The notes: a model not told the origin generated them from the sequence alone. 64,000 bases of DNA from Streptomyces sp. CB02959 (GCF_002803155.1 NZ_NNBP01000033.1:1-64000); one strand, 5' to 3'; shown: positions 1-9,543, counted from the stretch's first letter. Program-made: numbers and translations.

Positions 1-1
1 C

Positions 2-532
2 GCCAGCTTGGAAACGGCTCACTGGGCCGAACGAGGCGGCCGGAACAAGGACCTCGGCCGCGAGCCCAGGCCCCGACGCCGGGCGACCTACACCCGCCCG
101 CACGGGGTCAGACACCTGCTCGCCGCCTACGACCTGAGCGAAGACAAGCCCTACGGCCACATCAAACCGAAGAAGAACCGCACGAGGTTCCTGGAGTTCT
201 GCCGCTACCTGCGCAGCCTCTACCCGCCCCAGATCCGCATCGCGATCGTGCTCGACAACTTCTCCCCGCGCCTGACCACGAAGAACGACACCCGGGTCGG
301 CGACTGGGCCACGGCCAACAACATCGAGTTCGCCTACACACCGACCAACAGCTCCTGACTCAACCGCATCGAAGCCCAGTTCACCGCCCTACGCTACTTC
401 GCTCTCGACGGCACCGACCACGCCAGTCACAAGGAGCAGGGCAGCATGATCCGCCGCTACATCATCTGGCGGAACAAGCACGCCGCCGACGAACGCCTTC
501 GCGAGATCGTGGATAGGGCGAACGTTGCCTGA
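2..532 (+). pseudogene. IS630-family transposase, 5' partial, internal stop
   Basis: This is the C-terminal part of an IS630-type DDE transposase that enters from the left edge. The motif IVLDNFSPRL carries the second catalytic Asp. The segment NRIEAQF carries the catalytic Glu, but it follows an in-frame TGA at 356-358. IS630 relatives have a conserved Trp there (TNSSW-LNRIE), so TGG has probably mutated to TGA. The same frame continues without interruption to a TGA at 530-532. The element end appears to be near 540, next to a TA dinucleotide (541-542), which is the IS630 target. The protein as encoded would lack its last catalytic residue and should be inactive. Confidence 0.85.
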
Positions 533-542
533 TGCGGCACTA

Positions 543-1365
543 GGGCCACCCATTGGCCCCAGGCTGTGAAGCTGAGCCCGTATCCGATCCCGCCTCCGAA
601 GGCCGTCCCGATCCCGAGTACGAGCCCGGACAAGAGGCCGGACGCGGGCCTCGCCATGAACCCATTGACGATCCCGCCTCCGAGTCCGAACACAAGTGCC
701 CACGTGAGCAGATGGAAGGCCATGATCCTGCGATCTGCCCGCAACAAGCCGACAGGGCTGGTGGCGGACCCGATGTCGATGGGGGCTTCCAGCAAGGCCG
801 TGATCCCCAGCACGAGCCCGATGCCGAGCCCGACCACGGGCACGAACGCGAGCGTGTTGACGAGCCCGTCGTCGAACTCGTCACCGAGCCCCGCGGCCAC
901 CCCCCTGTCGACAAGAACCAGCGCGAGTGCGGTCGGGAGCCCGAACGCGAGCCCGAGCATAAATCTGGAAAGGAACCTCTTGTGCCCACCCCGGTCCCAG
1001 CCGAAGGTCCGTATGCGTACGCGTGACGGCCTTGCCGCACCCCCGTAGCGGGACCCGTACAAGACCGCGAAGCCCACCCCGGCCACGAGCCCATGCGGGA
1101 CCCCGGCTGTGATCCCCCGCACGAGGGCGAACCCGAGCCCGTGCGACGTTGCGATCAAGTCCATGAGTGTATTCGCGGCCCCCGTTGGTACCCCGAAGGC
1201 CAGCGCGGTCAAGAACCCGACCACCAGCATGCGCGAGGAACGGCTCATGGCGGTGCCCAGTTCCCACCATGCGAGGTCGCGCGTGCCGAGTCGGTCAAGG
1301 TGCGCAGCGAGGTAACCGAGCCAGCGTTGGGCACGTTCGAGGGCCCAGTGCCGGTCACTGCGACC
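543..1365 (-). pseudogene. C-terminal membrane remnant of a NACHT-type NTPase
   Basis: Read on the minus strand, this frame begins with RAQRWLGYLAAHLDRLGTRD followed by LAWWEL. That linker is typical of large streptomycete NACHT NTPases just before their C-terminal membrane region. Glycine-rich hydrophobic repeats of the GLAFGLPTALALVL and LGIGLVLGITALLEAP type follow. No P-loop or NACHT core lies upstream, so the 5' end is lost. At the 3' end the frame runs into the IS630 element at about 541, which replaces the native C-terminus. The family call is from memory of these proteins and the boundaries are approximate. Confidence 0.6.
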
Positions 1366-1850
1366 GCTGGTGCCGCGGCCGATGGGGGACCCTACGATAC
1401 GGCCTCGTGGGCGTTTGATGTCAGACAGTTGGCCCGGTGTCGATGGCGTTGGGCGGGGGCGGCGGGCGATGACTACGTCCCCTTCCCCGGCGAGTCTCAA
1501 CTGCGGGGTACTGCCGCGCGAGTCGGTCATCCAGCTGTGTACCTGCCTGTAGAGCGCGACGACGGTCAGGTCCTCAGTGCTGTCTGCAGGTGGTGTCGGC
1601 AGTCGATGTACCTGCGGCGTGGGCGCGAGCGGCGAGGTGAGGCGAGGTGCGGGGAAATGCATTGTGAGAATGGCTATTTGACGAATCATCGGCCGGAATT
1701 GCACATGGTGGTGCGCAAACGGTGGCGCGTATGCGGTGAAGTGCATGCCGTGCCCGGCGGTCCGGTTGTGTGGCGGTACGAGCCGAGGGGCCCGGCCGGG
1801 TGACCGGTCGGATCCCTCGGCTCGTTCGGCCTTCAGGGTGAGGGGGCCGG
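1366..1850. other. Intergenic stretch with no convincing gene
   Basis: No open frame here has a credible start, codon bias and family resemblance together. On the minus strand the NACHT-remnant frame stays open upstream and includes a stretch reading ALYRQVHSWMTDSRG, which I could not assign. It may be degraded coding sequence from the lost 5' part or from another element. Confidence 0.4.
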
Positions 1851-3488
1851 TCAGTGACCGCCCTCGTCCACGACCGCGACCGCCTCGATGTTCTGCTCGA
1901 TCGACTCGGCCGGGACGGCGGTGGCGAGGGCCCAGTAGTAGATGCCCACCGAGAACACCGCGACGATCGCCATGTCCCACCACAGCGGGATGTGGCCCTG
2001 GCCGCCGAAGCCGCCCTGCCAGGAGATGACGCCCATGCCGATGAGGTAGACCGGAAGCCACTGCGCGGCCTTCCAGTCCAGGCGCGGAGCGTTCGGCAGC
2101 CGCTTCTTCGTGGCGTACCAGGCGTAGCTGCCGAGCAGGACGTAGCCGATCACGATCGCCCAGCCGAGCCGCTCCAGGGTGGTCCATCCGGCCCAGTAGA
2201 TGATCAGGCTCGCGACGACGAAGGACAGCGGCGCGATCACGTTGCCGCCGGGCAGGCGGTACGGGCGCTGATGGTGCGGCAGGCGGCCGCGGAACACGCC
2301 GAACGCCAGCGGCGCACCGGCGTACATCAGGACGCTCGCCGAGGTGATGAAGGAGACCAGCTCCTGCCAGCTCGGGAACGGCAGGAAGCAGATCACGCCG
2401 GTCACGAACGAGATGATCAGCCCGAACCACGGCACGCCGCGGGCGTCGGTCTTCTCGAACAGCCGGGGGGCGTAGCCGTTCTTGCTCAGGCCGTAGGAGA
2501 TCCGCGAGGTGGAGGTGGTGTAGATCAGGCCGGTGCCGCCGGGGGACACGATCGCGTCCGCGTACAGGACCCAGCCCAGCCAGCCGAGCCCCACCACGGT
2601 GGCCAGGCCGGCCCACGGGCCGCTGATGCCGGCGTAGTCCAGCTTGGCCCACCCGTGCGCGAAGGACGCCAGCGGCAGGGCGCCGATGTAGACGACCTGG
2701 AGCAGGGTGTAGATGACGGCGCCGATCACGACCGACCCGATGGTGGCACGCGGCAGGTCGCGCTTGGGGTTGCGGCTCTCGCCCGCGAGCTGGATGGCCT
2801 GTTCGAAGCCGAGCAGCGCGAAGATGATGCCGCTGGTGCTGATGGCGCTGAGCACGCCCTTGGCGCCGAACGGGGCGAAGCCGTGGGAGGTGAAGTTGTG
2901 CGGGTGGAAGTTGGTCGCCGCGATGACGAAGATCGCCCCGAGGGGTACGGCGATCTTCCACCAGGTGGCGGCGCTGTTGGTGTGGGCCAGCACCTTCACG
3001 CCCAGGAAGTTCACCGCGACGAAGACCGCCATGAGGGCGACCGCGACGATGAACCCGCTGGTCGAGAGGGTTCCGTTGGCATGCTGGAGCGACTTGGCCC
3101 ATGACCAGTGCCCGGCGTAGCCGATCATGGCCTCGACTTCGATGGGCGCCACCGTCGCCGCCTGGAGCCAGGAGAACCAGCCGAAGGACATACCGGCCAG
3201 ACCGCCGAAGGCGTAGTGCGGATAGCGCGCCGTGCCGCCGGCCACCGGGAAGAGGCCACCGAGCTCGGCGTGCACCAGCGCCAGGAGCACGATCGCGACC
3301 GCGCCGATGCTCCAGGAGATGATCGCGGCCGGACCCGCCACCACCACGGCCTTCTGGGCTCCGTAGAGCCACCCGGATCCGATGATGGAGCCGACCGAGG
3401 CCCACATCAGGCCGATTAGTCCTACGTCCCTGCGCAGGGAGCCCGGTGCGCGTGCCTGCAGTGGCGTGATCTCGTCAACGCTTGCCAT
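1851..3488 (-). CDS. APC-family amino acid permease
   Basis: This 545-residue integral membrane protein is of the amino acid-polyamine-organocation superfamily and probably imports an amino acid or amine by proton symport. The first helix carries SVGSIIGSGW (residues 31-40), the unwound substrate-binding loop typical of the family. About twelve hydrophobic segments follow, with the conserved SRISYGLSKNG.AP loop near the middle. The start is ATG at 3488, and the length is normal. The neighbour on the other side of its promoter is a cyclase-family hydrolase transcribed away from it. A perfect palindrome at 3579-3594 lies about 90 bases upstream and is a candidate operator. The substrate cannot be read from sequence. 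Confidence 0.9.
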   Translation of the reverse strand: MASVDEITPLQARAPGSLRRDVGLIGLMWASVGSIIGSGWLYGAQKAVVVAGPAAIISWSIGAVAIVLLALVHAELGGLFPVAGGTARYPHYAFGGLAGMSFGWFSWLQAATVAPIEVEAMIGYAGHWSWAKSLQHANGTLSTSGFIVAVALMAVFVAVNFLGVKVLAHTNSAATWWKIAVPLGAIFVIAATNFHPHNFTSHGFAPFGAKGVLSAISTSGIIFALLGFEQAIQLAGESRNPKRDLPRATIGSVVIGAVIYTLLQVVYIGALPLASFAHGWAKLDYAGISGPWAGLATVVGLGWLGWVLYADAIVSPGGTGLIYTTSTSRISYGLSKNGYAPRLFEKTDARGVPWFGLIISFVTGVICFLPFPSWQELVSFITSASVLMYAGAPLAFGVFRGRLPHHQRPYRLPGGNVIAPLSFVVASLIIYWAGWTTLERLGWAIVIGYVLLGSYAWYATKKRLPNAPRLDWKAAQWLPVYLIGMGVISWQGGFGGQGHIPLWWDMAIVAVFSVGIYYWALATAVPAESIEQNIEAVAVVDEGGH

Positions 3489-3578
3489 GAGGGGGGGCCT
3501 TTCAAGACAGCTGGCCGAAAAGTTGCCTCAGAGTAAGGAGCTTTCCGGGCTCTGCAAATAGCCGTTGACTGAATATTT

Positions 3579-3594
3579 ATTTTCCGCGGAAAAT
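3579..3594. promoter_or_regulatory. Perfect 16-nt palindrome upstream of permease
   Basis: ATTTTCCGCGGAAAAT is an exact inverted repeat in an unusually AT-rich patch within the 423-base divergent region (3489-3911). It lies about 90 bases upstream of the permease and 320 bases upstream of the cyclase gene. A dimeric repressor site is the likeliest reading. The rest of the region shows nothing else that I can name. Confidence 0.5.
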
Positions 3595-3911
3595 TCATAG
3601 GGAACCCAGAGATCCGGCACCGCGACAAAACCGGGCCAGGCAGGGGCACTTGAGGACGAGAGGACGATCCGAGCGCCGAGAAAGAGCCGGCCGAAGGACC
3701 ATTCATCCCACCAATGCGGCGAATTCAATTTGGCAAAAGCTTTGAGATGGTGCACCAATGGCATTACTTTCCAGCGCGTAGGGTCGTGCGTTTTCCGCCG
3801 GTGACCCCGCCCGCGCTCACATGCGGGGCACCGCACGGAGGGGACATCCTGGGGGCGGTGGACCGGCGAGGCCGGACGGCGGCCCCTCGACCCTGGAGCG
3901 CTGAGCAGCAG

Positions 3912-4880
3912 ATGACCGGCAACCCCAGCGATGCCCCGCCTCCCCCGCCGACCGGCGCCGGCAACGGGCCCGCCGTCTCCCGCCGGGAGTTCGACGCACT
4001 CTTCGCGACCGTCCGCACCTGGGGCCGCTGGACGTCCGCCGACCGCGGCGCCTGGAACCGGGTGACCCCGGACCGGGTACGGCAGGCCACCGCCCTGGTC
4101 CGGACCGGCACGGTCATCCCGATGGCGCGCCCGTGGGACACGGCCGCCGGCCCGGACAACAGCAAGCCCGCGCTGCACTTCATGTCCGACCTCGGTGACG
4201 CCGAGGCCCCGGAACCCTCGACGTACAAGGACTTCCTCGCCGTCGACTACCACGGCAAGGCCGTCAGCCACCTGGATGCGCTCTCCCACATCGCCTACCG
4301 CGGGCACCTCTACGACGGCCGCCCCGCACACGAGCTCGTCGACTCCCGAGGGGCCCGGTTCGGCTCCGTGTCAGCGCTCGGCTGCCTGGTGACCCGGGGC
4401 GTGCTGCTCGACCTGCCCGCCGCCGCGGGGAGCGCCTGGCTGGAACCCGAGCACGCGGTGCACGCCGAGGACATCGTCGCGACGGAGCGCGCACTCGGCG
4501 TGACGGTCGGCGACGGCGACGCCGTGCTGCTGCGGTCCGGCAGCATGCGCCGCCGCCGCGAACGGGGGGCCTGGAACCCCGACGCGGCGAGCGCCGGCTT
4601 CCACGTGGACGCCATGCCCCTGCTCGCCGAGCGCGGCATCGCCCTGCTCGGCGGCGACGGCGACAGCGATGTACGGCCCTCGCCGGTCGAGGGTGTGCAC
4701 TCTCCGGTCCATGCGCTGGCGATCGCCGCGATGGGCGTGCCGCTCCTGGACAACCTCGATCTCGAAGCGCTCTCCACCGCCTGCGCCGAGGCGGGCCGCT
4801 ACGCCTTCCTGCTGTTGGTGGCTCCCCTGAACATCCCGGGCGGCACGGGTTCACCCGTCACCCCGATCGCGGTGCTGTGA
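3912..4880 (+). CDS. Cyclase-family (kynurenine formamidase-like) hydrolase
   Basis: This 322-residue protein belongs to the putative cyclase / kynurenine formamidase-like family of metal-dependent hydrolases. The metal-binding signature appears as HGKAVSHLDALSH, with H120, D122 and H126. A Gly/Asp-rich strand (GDGDSDVRPSP) and a conserved C-terminal PLNIPGGTGSPVTPIAVL follow. The ATG at 3912 is chosen because homology and codon bias begin there; an in-frame ATG at 3714 would add 66 residues of doubtful sequence. The substrate is unknown: family members open cyclic imides or amides, or hydrolyse N-formylkynurenine. It ends 125 bases before the next gene in the same direction. Confidence 0.82.
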   Translation: MTGNPSDAPPPPPTGAGNGPAVSRREFDALFATVRTWGRWTSADRGAWNRVTPDRVRQATALVRTGTVIPMARPWDTAAGPDNSKPALHFMSDLGDAEAPEPSTYKDFLAVDYHGKAVSHLDALSHIAYRGHLYDGRPAHELVDSRGARFGSVSALGCLVTRGVLLDLPAAAGSAWLEPEHAVHAEDIVATERALGVTVGDGDAVLLRSGSMRRRRERGAWNPDAASAGFHVDAMPLLAERGIALLGGDGDSDVRPSPVEGVHSPVHALAIAAMGVPLLDNLDLEALSTACAEAGRYAFLLLVAPLNIPGGTGSPVTPIAVL

Positions 4881-5005
4881 GGCCCGCCTTCCCCCCTGTG
4901 GCCAGCACCGCCAACCACGCAAAGCCCTACAATCGAAACCAACGGTACGGCCGCTCCGGTGTACGAGCGGTCATGGCGGCACGTACCGCGAGGGAAGTGA
5001 TTCGG

Positions 5006-7837
5006 ATGGGGCTCGTGGGAGTTGACATCGGCCCCGCACGCGCCCGTGACCAGTTCCTTCGTGGCGAGTCGGTCCCCGAGACCGTGCGAAGCCCGATCTT
5101 CAACTCCTGGCAGCGCTCCCTCTCCCTGGGCCTCTCCCCGGAAGGCTGCGAACTCCCCTACCGCCCTGATCTCGATCTGGAGGGCCGGCTCGTCCGGGCA
5201 GCCGAGCCCGTACTGGACCGGCTGCAGGAGATGTTCGCCGACAGGAACATGAACGTGTCCCTCGCCGATGGCCGCGGCGCCGTGCTGGAACGCCGTTTCG
5301 GCAATCCCTCCCAGGTCAGGCGGCTGGCCGCGATCCAGAGCGTCCCGGGCTACGTGTTCGCCGAGGAGTTCGGCGGGACCAACGGCATCGGACTGGCGCT
5401 CGCCGAACGGCAACTGGTCAACGTCTACGGTGCCGAGCACTTCGCCGAACGCTCGCAGTCCAACGCCTGCTCGGCGATTCCCGTCCGGGACCCGCTCAGC
5501 GGCCGCATCGAGGGCATCCTCTGCTTCGGCTATCCGCCCAGCGACGTCGATGCGGCGCTGAACACCGTGATCCGCAGGGCGGCCGACGCCATCGAACGGC
5601 GGCTCCTGGAGCAGAGTTCGACCCGCGAGCGCACCTTGCTGCGGGCCTACCTCGACGCCAGGCACCACACCCCGACCGGCAACGGTCAGCCGGGCGAGCT
5701 CGCCGAGAGCGGACTGGACTGGCGGGACCAGATGGTCCTCAAGGAGAAAGCCACCGATCTGATCGCCCTGGCCCAGCGGGCGGCCGTGGAGGTACCGCTC
5801 CCCAGCGGACGGCAGGCGACCCTGCTGAGCCGCCCGGTCACCGGCGCCTCCGGGGTGGCGGGCCTCGCCATCGAAGCCGTCCTCTCCACCCGGCACCAGC
5901 ACATCGCCGTCCCCACCACGACGGATACCCCACCCGGCACCCCGGCGCAGCCGGACCCCGGTCCCGCCGCCCCGCGGCTCCGGCGCGATCCCGGCACCGC
6001 ACCCGGCCCGGCGACGGCTCCGGACCGCGATCCCGGCCCCGCCGGACCCACCACCGCCCACACGACCAGCGGATTGGTGCTGGTCGGCGAGCCGGGCGTA
6101 GGGAGGTACGCCGTGGCGGCCCGGCGCCGCCTGGAACTGCTGTCGGAGGCCAGTACCCGCATCGGCACCACCCTGGACGTCGGCCGCACCGCCCAGGAGC
6201 TCGCCGAGATGGCCGTCCCGCGCCTGGCCGACTTCGTCACCATCGACCTTCCCGCGGCGGTACTGCGCGGCGAGGAGCCGACCGACCCGCGCGCCGACCT
6301 CCACCGCACCGTGCTGCACGGCTACCGGGAGGACTGCCCCTTCTACCCTGCCGGTGAGCCGCTGGACCTCCGCCCCACGACTCCCCAACTCCGTTGCCTG
6401 GCAAGCGGGCAGCCGGTGCTCGAACCCGACCTGCGGACCGCCGCGGGCTGGATCGCCCAGGACCCCGGGCATGCCCGGCACCTCCTCGACCACAACGTCC
6501 ACTCCCTGATCGCCGTCCCCCTCATCGCCCGCGGCATCGCCCTGGGCGTAGCGAGCTTCTACCGGTCGCGGGACCCCGCCCCCTTCGGCGACGACGACCG
6601 TTCACTGGCCCAGGAACTCGCCACCCGCGCCGCCATCTGCATCGACAACGCCCGCCGCTACACCCGCGAACACAGCATGGTCCTCGCCCTCCAGCGCAGC
6701 CTGCTGCCGCGCAGCTTCCCCGAGCAGAACGCCATCGAGGTCGCCTACCGGTACCTGCCCTCCGAGTCCGGAGTCGGCGGCGACTGGTTCGATGTCATCC
6801 CCCTGTCCAGCAGCCGCGTCGCCCTCGTCGTCGGGGACGTCGTCGGCCATGGGCTGCACGCCGCCGCCACCATGGGCCGACTGCGCACGGCGGCCCGCAA
6901 CTTCGCCGAACTCGACCTGGCCCCGGACGAAGTCCTCACCTCCCTCGACAACCTCGTGGCGCGCCTCGACCGGGACGAGGACGGCGAGGGGCCCGCCGGA
7001 AGCACCGCCATCATCGGTGCCACCTGCCTGTACGCCGTCTACGACCCCACCTCGCAGCAGTGCGTCATGGCGCGGGCCGGCCATCCCCCGCCCGCGCTGG
7101 TGCACCCCGACGGCACCGTCACCTTCGCCGACCTGCCCGCCGGACCGCCGCTGGGCCTGGGCGGCCTCCCCTTCGAAACCGCCGAACTCCACCTCCCCGA
7201 AGGCAGTCAGCTGATCCTCTACACCGACGGACTGGTCGAAGACCGCCACCGCGACCTCGACACGGCCCTCGGCCAGCTGCGCCGGGCCCTGGCACACCCG
7301 AACCGCCCACCCGAGGACACCTGCCAGGACATCCTCCGAACCGTGGCCCCCCATCACCCCACCGACGACATAGCCCTCCTCGTCGCCCGCACCCACGCGC
7401 TGGACGCCCACCGGATCGCCACCTGGGAACTGACCACCGACCCGGCCCTGGTCTCCGGCATCCGCGCCGCCGTGACACGCCAACTGGCCGCATGGGGGCT
7501 GGAGGAGGTCTCCTTCGCCGCCGAGCTGCTGCTCAGCGAGCTGGTCACCAACGCCATCCGCTACGGCACCGCCCCCATCCAGGTGCGCCTGCTCTACGAC
7601 CGCACGCTGACCTGCGAGGTCTCCGACGCCAGCAGTACCGCGCCGCACCTGCGCCGGGCGGCCACCACCGACGAGGGCGGCCGCGGCCTGTTCCTCGTCG
7701 CCCAACTCGCCCAGGCATGGGGCACCCGCTACACCGCCAACGGCAAGGCCATCTGGGCCGAGTGCACCCTGGACATGCCCGGCACCCGCCCCGGTGCCGT
7801 CGCCGCATCGTTCCTCGACGACATTCCCGCCCTGTGA
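5006..7837 (+). CDS. GAF - SpoIIE phosphatase - HATPase regulator with AcoR-like N-terminus
   Basis: This 943-residue cytoplasmic signalling protein has four parts. Residues 1-210 resemble the sensor half of AcoR-type activators (SPIFNSWQRSL, EEFGGTNGIGLAL). A Pro/Gly/Asp-rich linker follows at about 310-355. Residues about 370-555 form a second GAF domain. Residues about 560-790 are a PP2C/SpoIIE phosphatase (GGDWFD, VGDVVGHGLHAA, GHPPP, YTDGLVE, DDIALL). The last part is an HATPase_c domain like anti-sigma kinases (ELLLSELVTNAIRYG, DEGGRGLFLV). Such proteins usually dephosphorylate an anti-anti-sigma factor and phosphorylate or bind a partner. ATG 5006 is favoured because GAGGGAAGTGA precedes it; an upstream start at 4877 is possible. 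No sigma or anti-anti-sigma gene is adjacent. Confidence 0.88.
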   Translation: MGLVGVDIGPARARDQFLRGESVPETVRSPIFNSWQRSLSLGLSPEGCELPYRPDLDLEGRLVRAAEPVLDRLQEMFADRNMNVSLADGRGAVLERRFGNPSQVRRLAAIQSVPGYVFAEEFGGTNGIGLALAERQLVNVYGAEHFAERSQSNACSAIPVRDPLSGRIEGILCFGYPPSDVDAALNTVIRRAADAIERRLLEQSSTRERTLLRAYLDARHHTPTGNGQPGELAESGLDWRDQMVLKEKATDLIALAQRAAVEVPLPSGRQATLLSRPVTGASGVAGLAIEAVLSTRHQHIAVPTTTDTPPGTPAQPDPGPAAPRLRRDPGTAPGPATAPDRDPGPAGPTTAHTTSGLVLVGEPGVGRYAVAARRRLELLSEASTRIGTTLDVGRTAQELAEMAVPRLADFVTIDLPAAVLRGEEPTDPRADLHRTVLHGYREDCPFYPAGEPLDLRPTTPQLRCLASGQPVLEPDLRTAAGWIAQDPGHARHLLDHNVHSLIAVPLIARGIALGVASFYRSRDPAPFGDDDRSLAQELATRAAICIDNARRYTREHSMVLALQRSLLPRSFPEQNAIEVAYRYLPSESGVGGDWFDVIPLSSSRVALVVGDVVGHGLHAAATMGRLRTAARNFAELDLAPDEVLTSLDNLVARLDRDEDGEGPAGSTAIIGATCLYAVYDPTSQQCVMARAGHPPPALVHPDGTVTFADLPAGPPLGLGGLPFETAELHLPEGSQLILYTDGLVEDRHRDLDTALGQLRRALAHPNRPPEDTCQDILRTVAPHHPTDDIALLVARTHALDAHRIATWELTTDPALVSGIRAAVTRQLAAWGLEEVSFAAELLLSELVTNAIRYGTAPIQVRLLYDRTLTCEVSDASSTAPHLRRAATTDEGGRGLFLVAQLAQAWGTRYTANGKAIWAECTLDMPGTRPGAVAASFLDDIPAL

Positions 7838-7922
7838 CCGGCCTACCGGCTTGACGAGGCAGCGCGGGAGAGCGGTGCGGGCGTCCATGCCGGTGGGTCG
7901 CGCGACCTGCACAGGCCGATCG

Positions 7923-8735
7923 TCACACCGTCGCGGCCAGTCTGCGCAGGGTTCTGGCCGAGGGGGATCCCGGGTCGGCGGTGATCAGGACGACTTCCTG
8001 GTCGTCCTCGGGGACGAGGAGTACGTCGCAGTTCAGCCGAAGACTGCCGGCCGTCGGGTGGTCGACGGTCTTGGTGCGGTGGCCGGGGGCGTGGACCGGG
8101 CGGGTCTCCCAGAGCCGGCGGAACTCCTCGCTGCCGGCGTGCAGTTCGGCCAGCAGGGCGGCGAGCTGCGGGTCGTGCGGGTAGCGGTCGCCGGCCCTGC
8201 GCAGCCGTGCGACCACGATGTCCCCGAACTCCTCGGCGCTGGAGCTCTCGTGCATCGGCCCTTCCCCGAGGAAACGGCGCCGGGCCAGGTTCGTCGTCCC
8301 CTGCCCGAGGTCGCCGCCCAGCAGGGCCTGGGCCAGTGGGTTCCAGGCGACGACACCGTAGGCCGCGTCGGTGACGATCGCGCCGGTCTCCGGCAGGCGC
8401 TGCAGCATCCGGGCCACGTGCGGGCGCACCCGCCGTACGGCGCCGGTGGCGGGTGGCGGCGCGCTCGTTCCGGCCAGGCGGAACAGATGGCTGCGTTCGG
8501 CCGGCGACAGACGGAGGGCCTGGGCCAGCCCGTCCAGGATGCGCGGCGACGGACGGGGACCGCGGGCCTGTTCGAGGCGTACGTAGTAGTCGACGGACAT
8601 GTGGGCCAGCTCCGCCACCTCTTCGCGGCGCAGGCCCGCGGTGCGGCGCGGGGCGTTCGTGGGCAGGCCCAGGTCGTGCGGACGCAGGGCCGTGCGGCGG
8701 TCCCGCAGGAATCGGGCGAGTTCCTGCCGCGCCAT
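7923..8735 (-). CDS. XRE-family regulator with MmyB-like ligand domain
   Basis: This 270-residue regulator has an N-terminal helix-turn-helix (residues about 10-75) with the family signature GLRREEVAELAHMSVDYYVRLEQ. A MmyB-like PAS-related domain follows (residues about 105-265). It binds a small hydrophobic ligand in characterised relatives. The gene is divergent from an SDR oxidoreductase with 71 bases between starts, an arrangement seen repeatedly in streptomycetes where the regulator represses the reductase. CCTG-GTA-CAGG at 8753-8763 lies between the two starts and is a candidate binding site. Confidence 0.9.
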   Translation of the reverse strand: MARQELARFLRDRRTALRPHDLGLPTNAPRRTAGLRREEVAELAHMSVDYYVRLEQARGPRPSPRILDGLAQALRLSPAERSHLFRLAGTSAPPPATGAVRRVRPHVARMLQRLPETGAIVTDAAYGVVAWNPLAQALLGGDLGQGTTNLARRRFLGEGPMHESSSAEEFGDIVVARLRRAGDRYPHDPQLAALLAELHAGSEEFRRLWETRPVHAPGHRTKTVDHPTAGSLRLNCDVLLVPEDDQEVVLITADPGSPSARTLRRLAATV

Positions 8736-8752
8736 GGGCGCTCCTTCCCCTG

Positions 8753-8793
8753 CCTGGTACAGGTTGTCCCTGGCGGGGTGGTCGCCGCCAGGG
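8753..8793. promoter_or_regulatory. Two inverted repeats in XRE/SDR divergent promoter
   Basis: CCTG-GTA-CAGG at 8753-8763 is a short exact palindrome. A second inverted repeat has arms CCCTGGCGG (8768-8776) and CCGCCAGGG (8785-8793), spaced by eight bases. Both fall in the 71-base region between the XRE gene and the SDR gene. The second ends 13 bases before the SDR start. They are candidate operators for the XRE protein; the second could also be an mRNA hairpin. Confidence 0.5.
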
Positions 8794-8806
8794 GACCGTG
8801 GCTGTC

Positions 8807-9523
8807 ATGAACGATTGCACAGCACTGGTCACCGGTGCCAACAAGGGAATCGGCAGGCAGATCGCCCGTCTGCTCGCCGCGGAGGGCTTCGGCGTGTACG
8901 TGGGCTCCCGCGATGCCGGACGCGGGCGGCAGGCCGTCGAGGAGATCGGTGGCGCCGCGCGTCTGCTGCTCCTCGACGTGACGGACCCGGACAGCATCGC
9001 CGCAGCAGCGGAGGAGGTGGACCGACTCGACGTGCTGGTCAACAACGCGGGCATCTCGCCCTCGCTCGCCCCGGCGACCGCGTCCGGCACGGACGACTTC
9101 CGGCGCACCTACGAGACCAACGTGTTCGGGGTCGTCGCGGTGACCAACGCCTTCCTGCCCGCGCTGCGCCGTGCCCCGCACCCCCGGATCGTCAACGTCT
9201 CCAGTGGGACCGGATCACTGGCCTGGAGCACCCACCCGAACCCCCAGTTCACCCCCGGCAGCGGCGGTGCGGCCGCGTACCGGTCGTCGAAGGCCGCCCT
9301 CAACGCCCTCACCGTCCTGTACGCCCAGACCCTGGCCGAGGAGGGTTTCAAGGTCAACGCGCTCGCCCCCGGCCTGCGGGCCACCGACCTCAACCCCCGG
9401 GCGGCCGCGGCGGGCGGGGACCCGGTGGAGGCGGCCCGGGAGGCCGTACGGCTGGCGCTCCTTCCGGACGACGGGCCGACCGGCGGGTTCTTCTCCTGGG
9501 ACGGAACGCCCGTGCCGTGGTGA
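8807..9523 (+). CDS. Short-chain dehydrogenase/reductase
   Basis: This 238-residue classical SDR is an NAD(P)-dependent oxidoreductase in the cytoplasm. The cofactor motif is VTGANKGIGRQ at the N-terminus, NNAG is present (VLVNNAGIS), and the catalytic pair is in AAYRSSKAAL (YxxxK), preceded by VNVSSG. The protein is carbonyl-reductase-like, and the substrate is unknown. It is probably controlled by the divergent XRE regulator. ATG 8807 fits the alignment start of the Rossmann fold. Confidence 0.9.
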   Translation: MNDCTALVTGANKGIGRQIARLLAAEGFGVYVGSRDAGRGRQAVEEIGGAARLLLLDVTDPDSIAAAAEEVDRLDVLVNNAGISPSLAPATASGTDDFRRTYETNVFGVVAVTNAFLPALRRAPHPRIVNVSSGTGSLAWSTHPNPQFTPGSGGAAAYRSSKAALNALTVLYAQTLAEEGFKVNALAPGLRATDLNPRAAAAGGDPVEAAREAVRLALLPDDGPTGGFFSWDGTPVPW

Positions 9524-9543
9524 CCGGTGCGGAGGTCAGGGGT

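Noticed and set aside
356..358. Selenocysteine or tryptophan recoding of TGA in the transposase
   Set aside because: No selenocysteine-insertion-type structure was noticed and the gene is a fragment. Simple mutation explains it better, though the recurrence is noted as a finding.
457..3405. A single 982-codon minus-strand frame
   Set aside because: It joins the antisense-frame shadow of the permease with the NACHT remnant and a piece of IS630. Only its last third resembles real protein.
3714..3911. N-terminal extension of the cyclase gene from ATG 3714
   Set aside because: The added 66 residues are Arg/Pro-rich with no similarity; the family region begins after ATG 3912.
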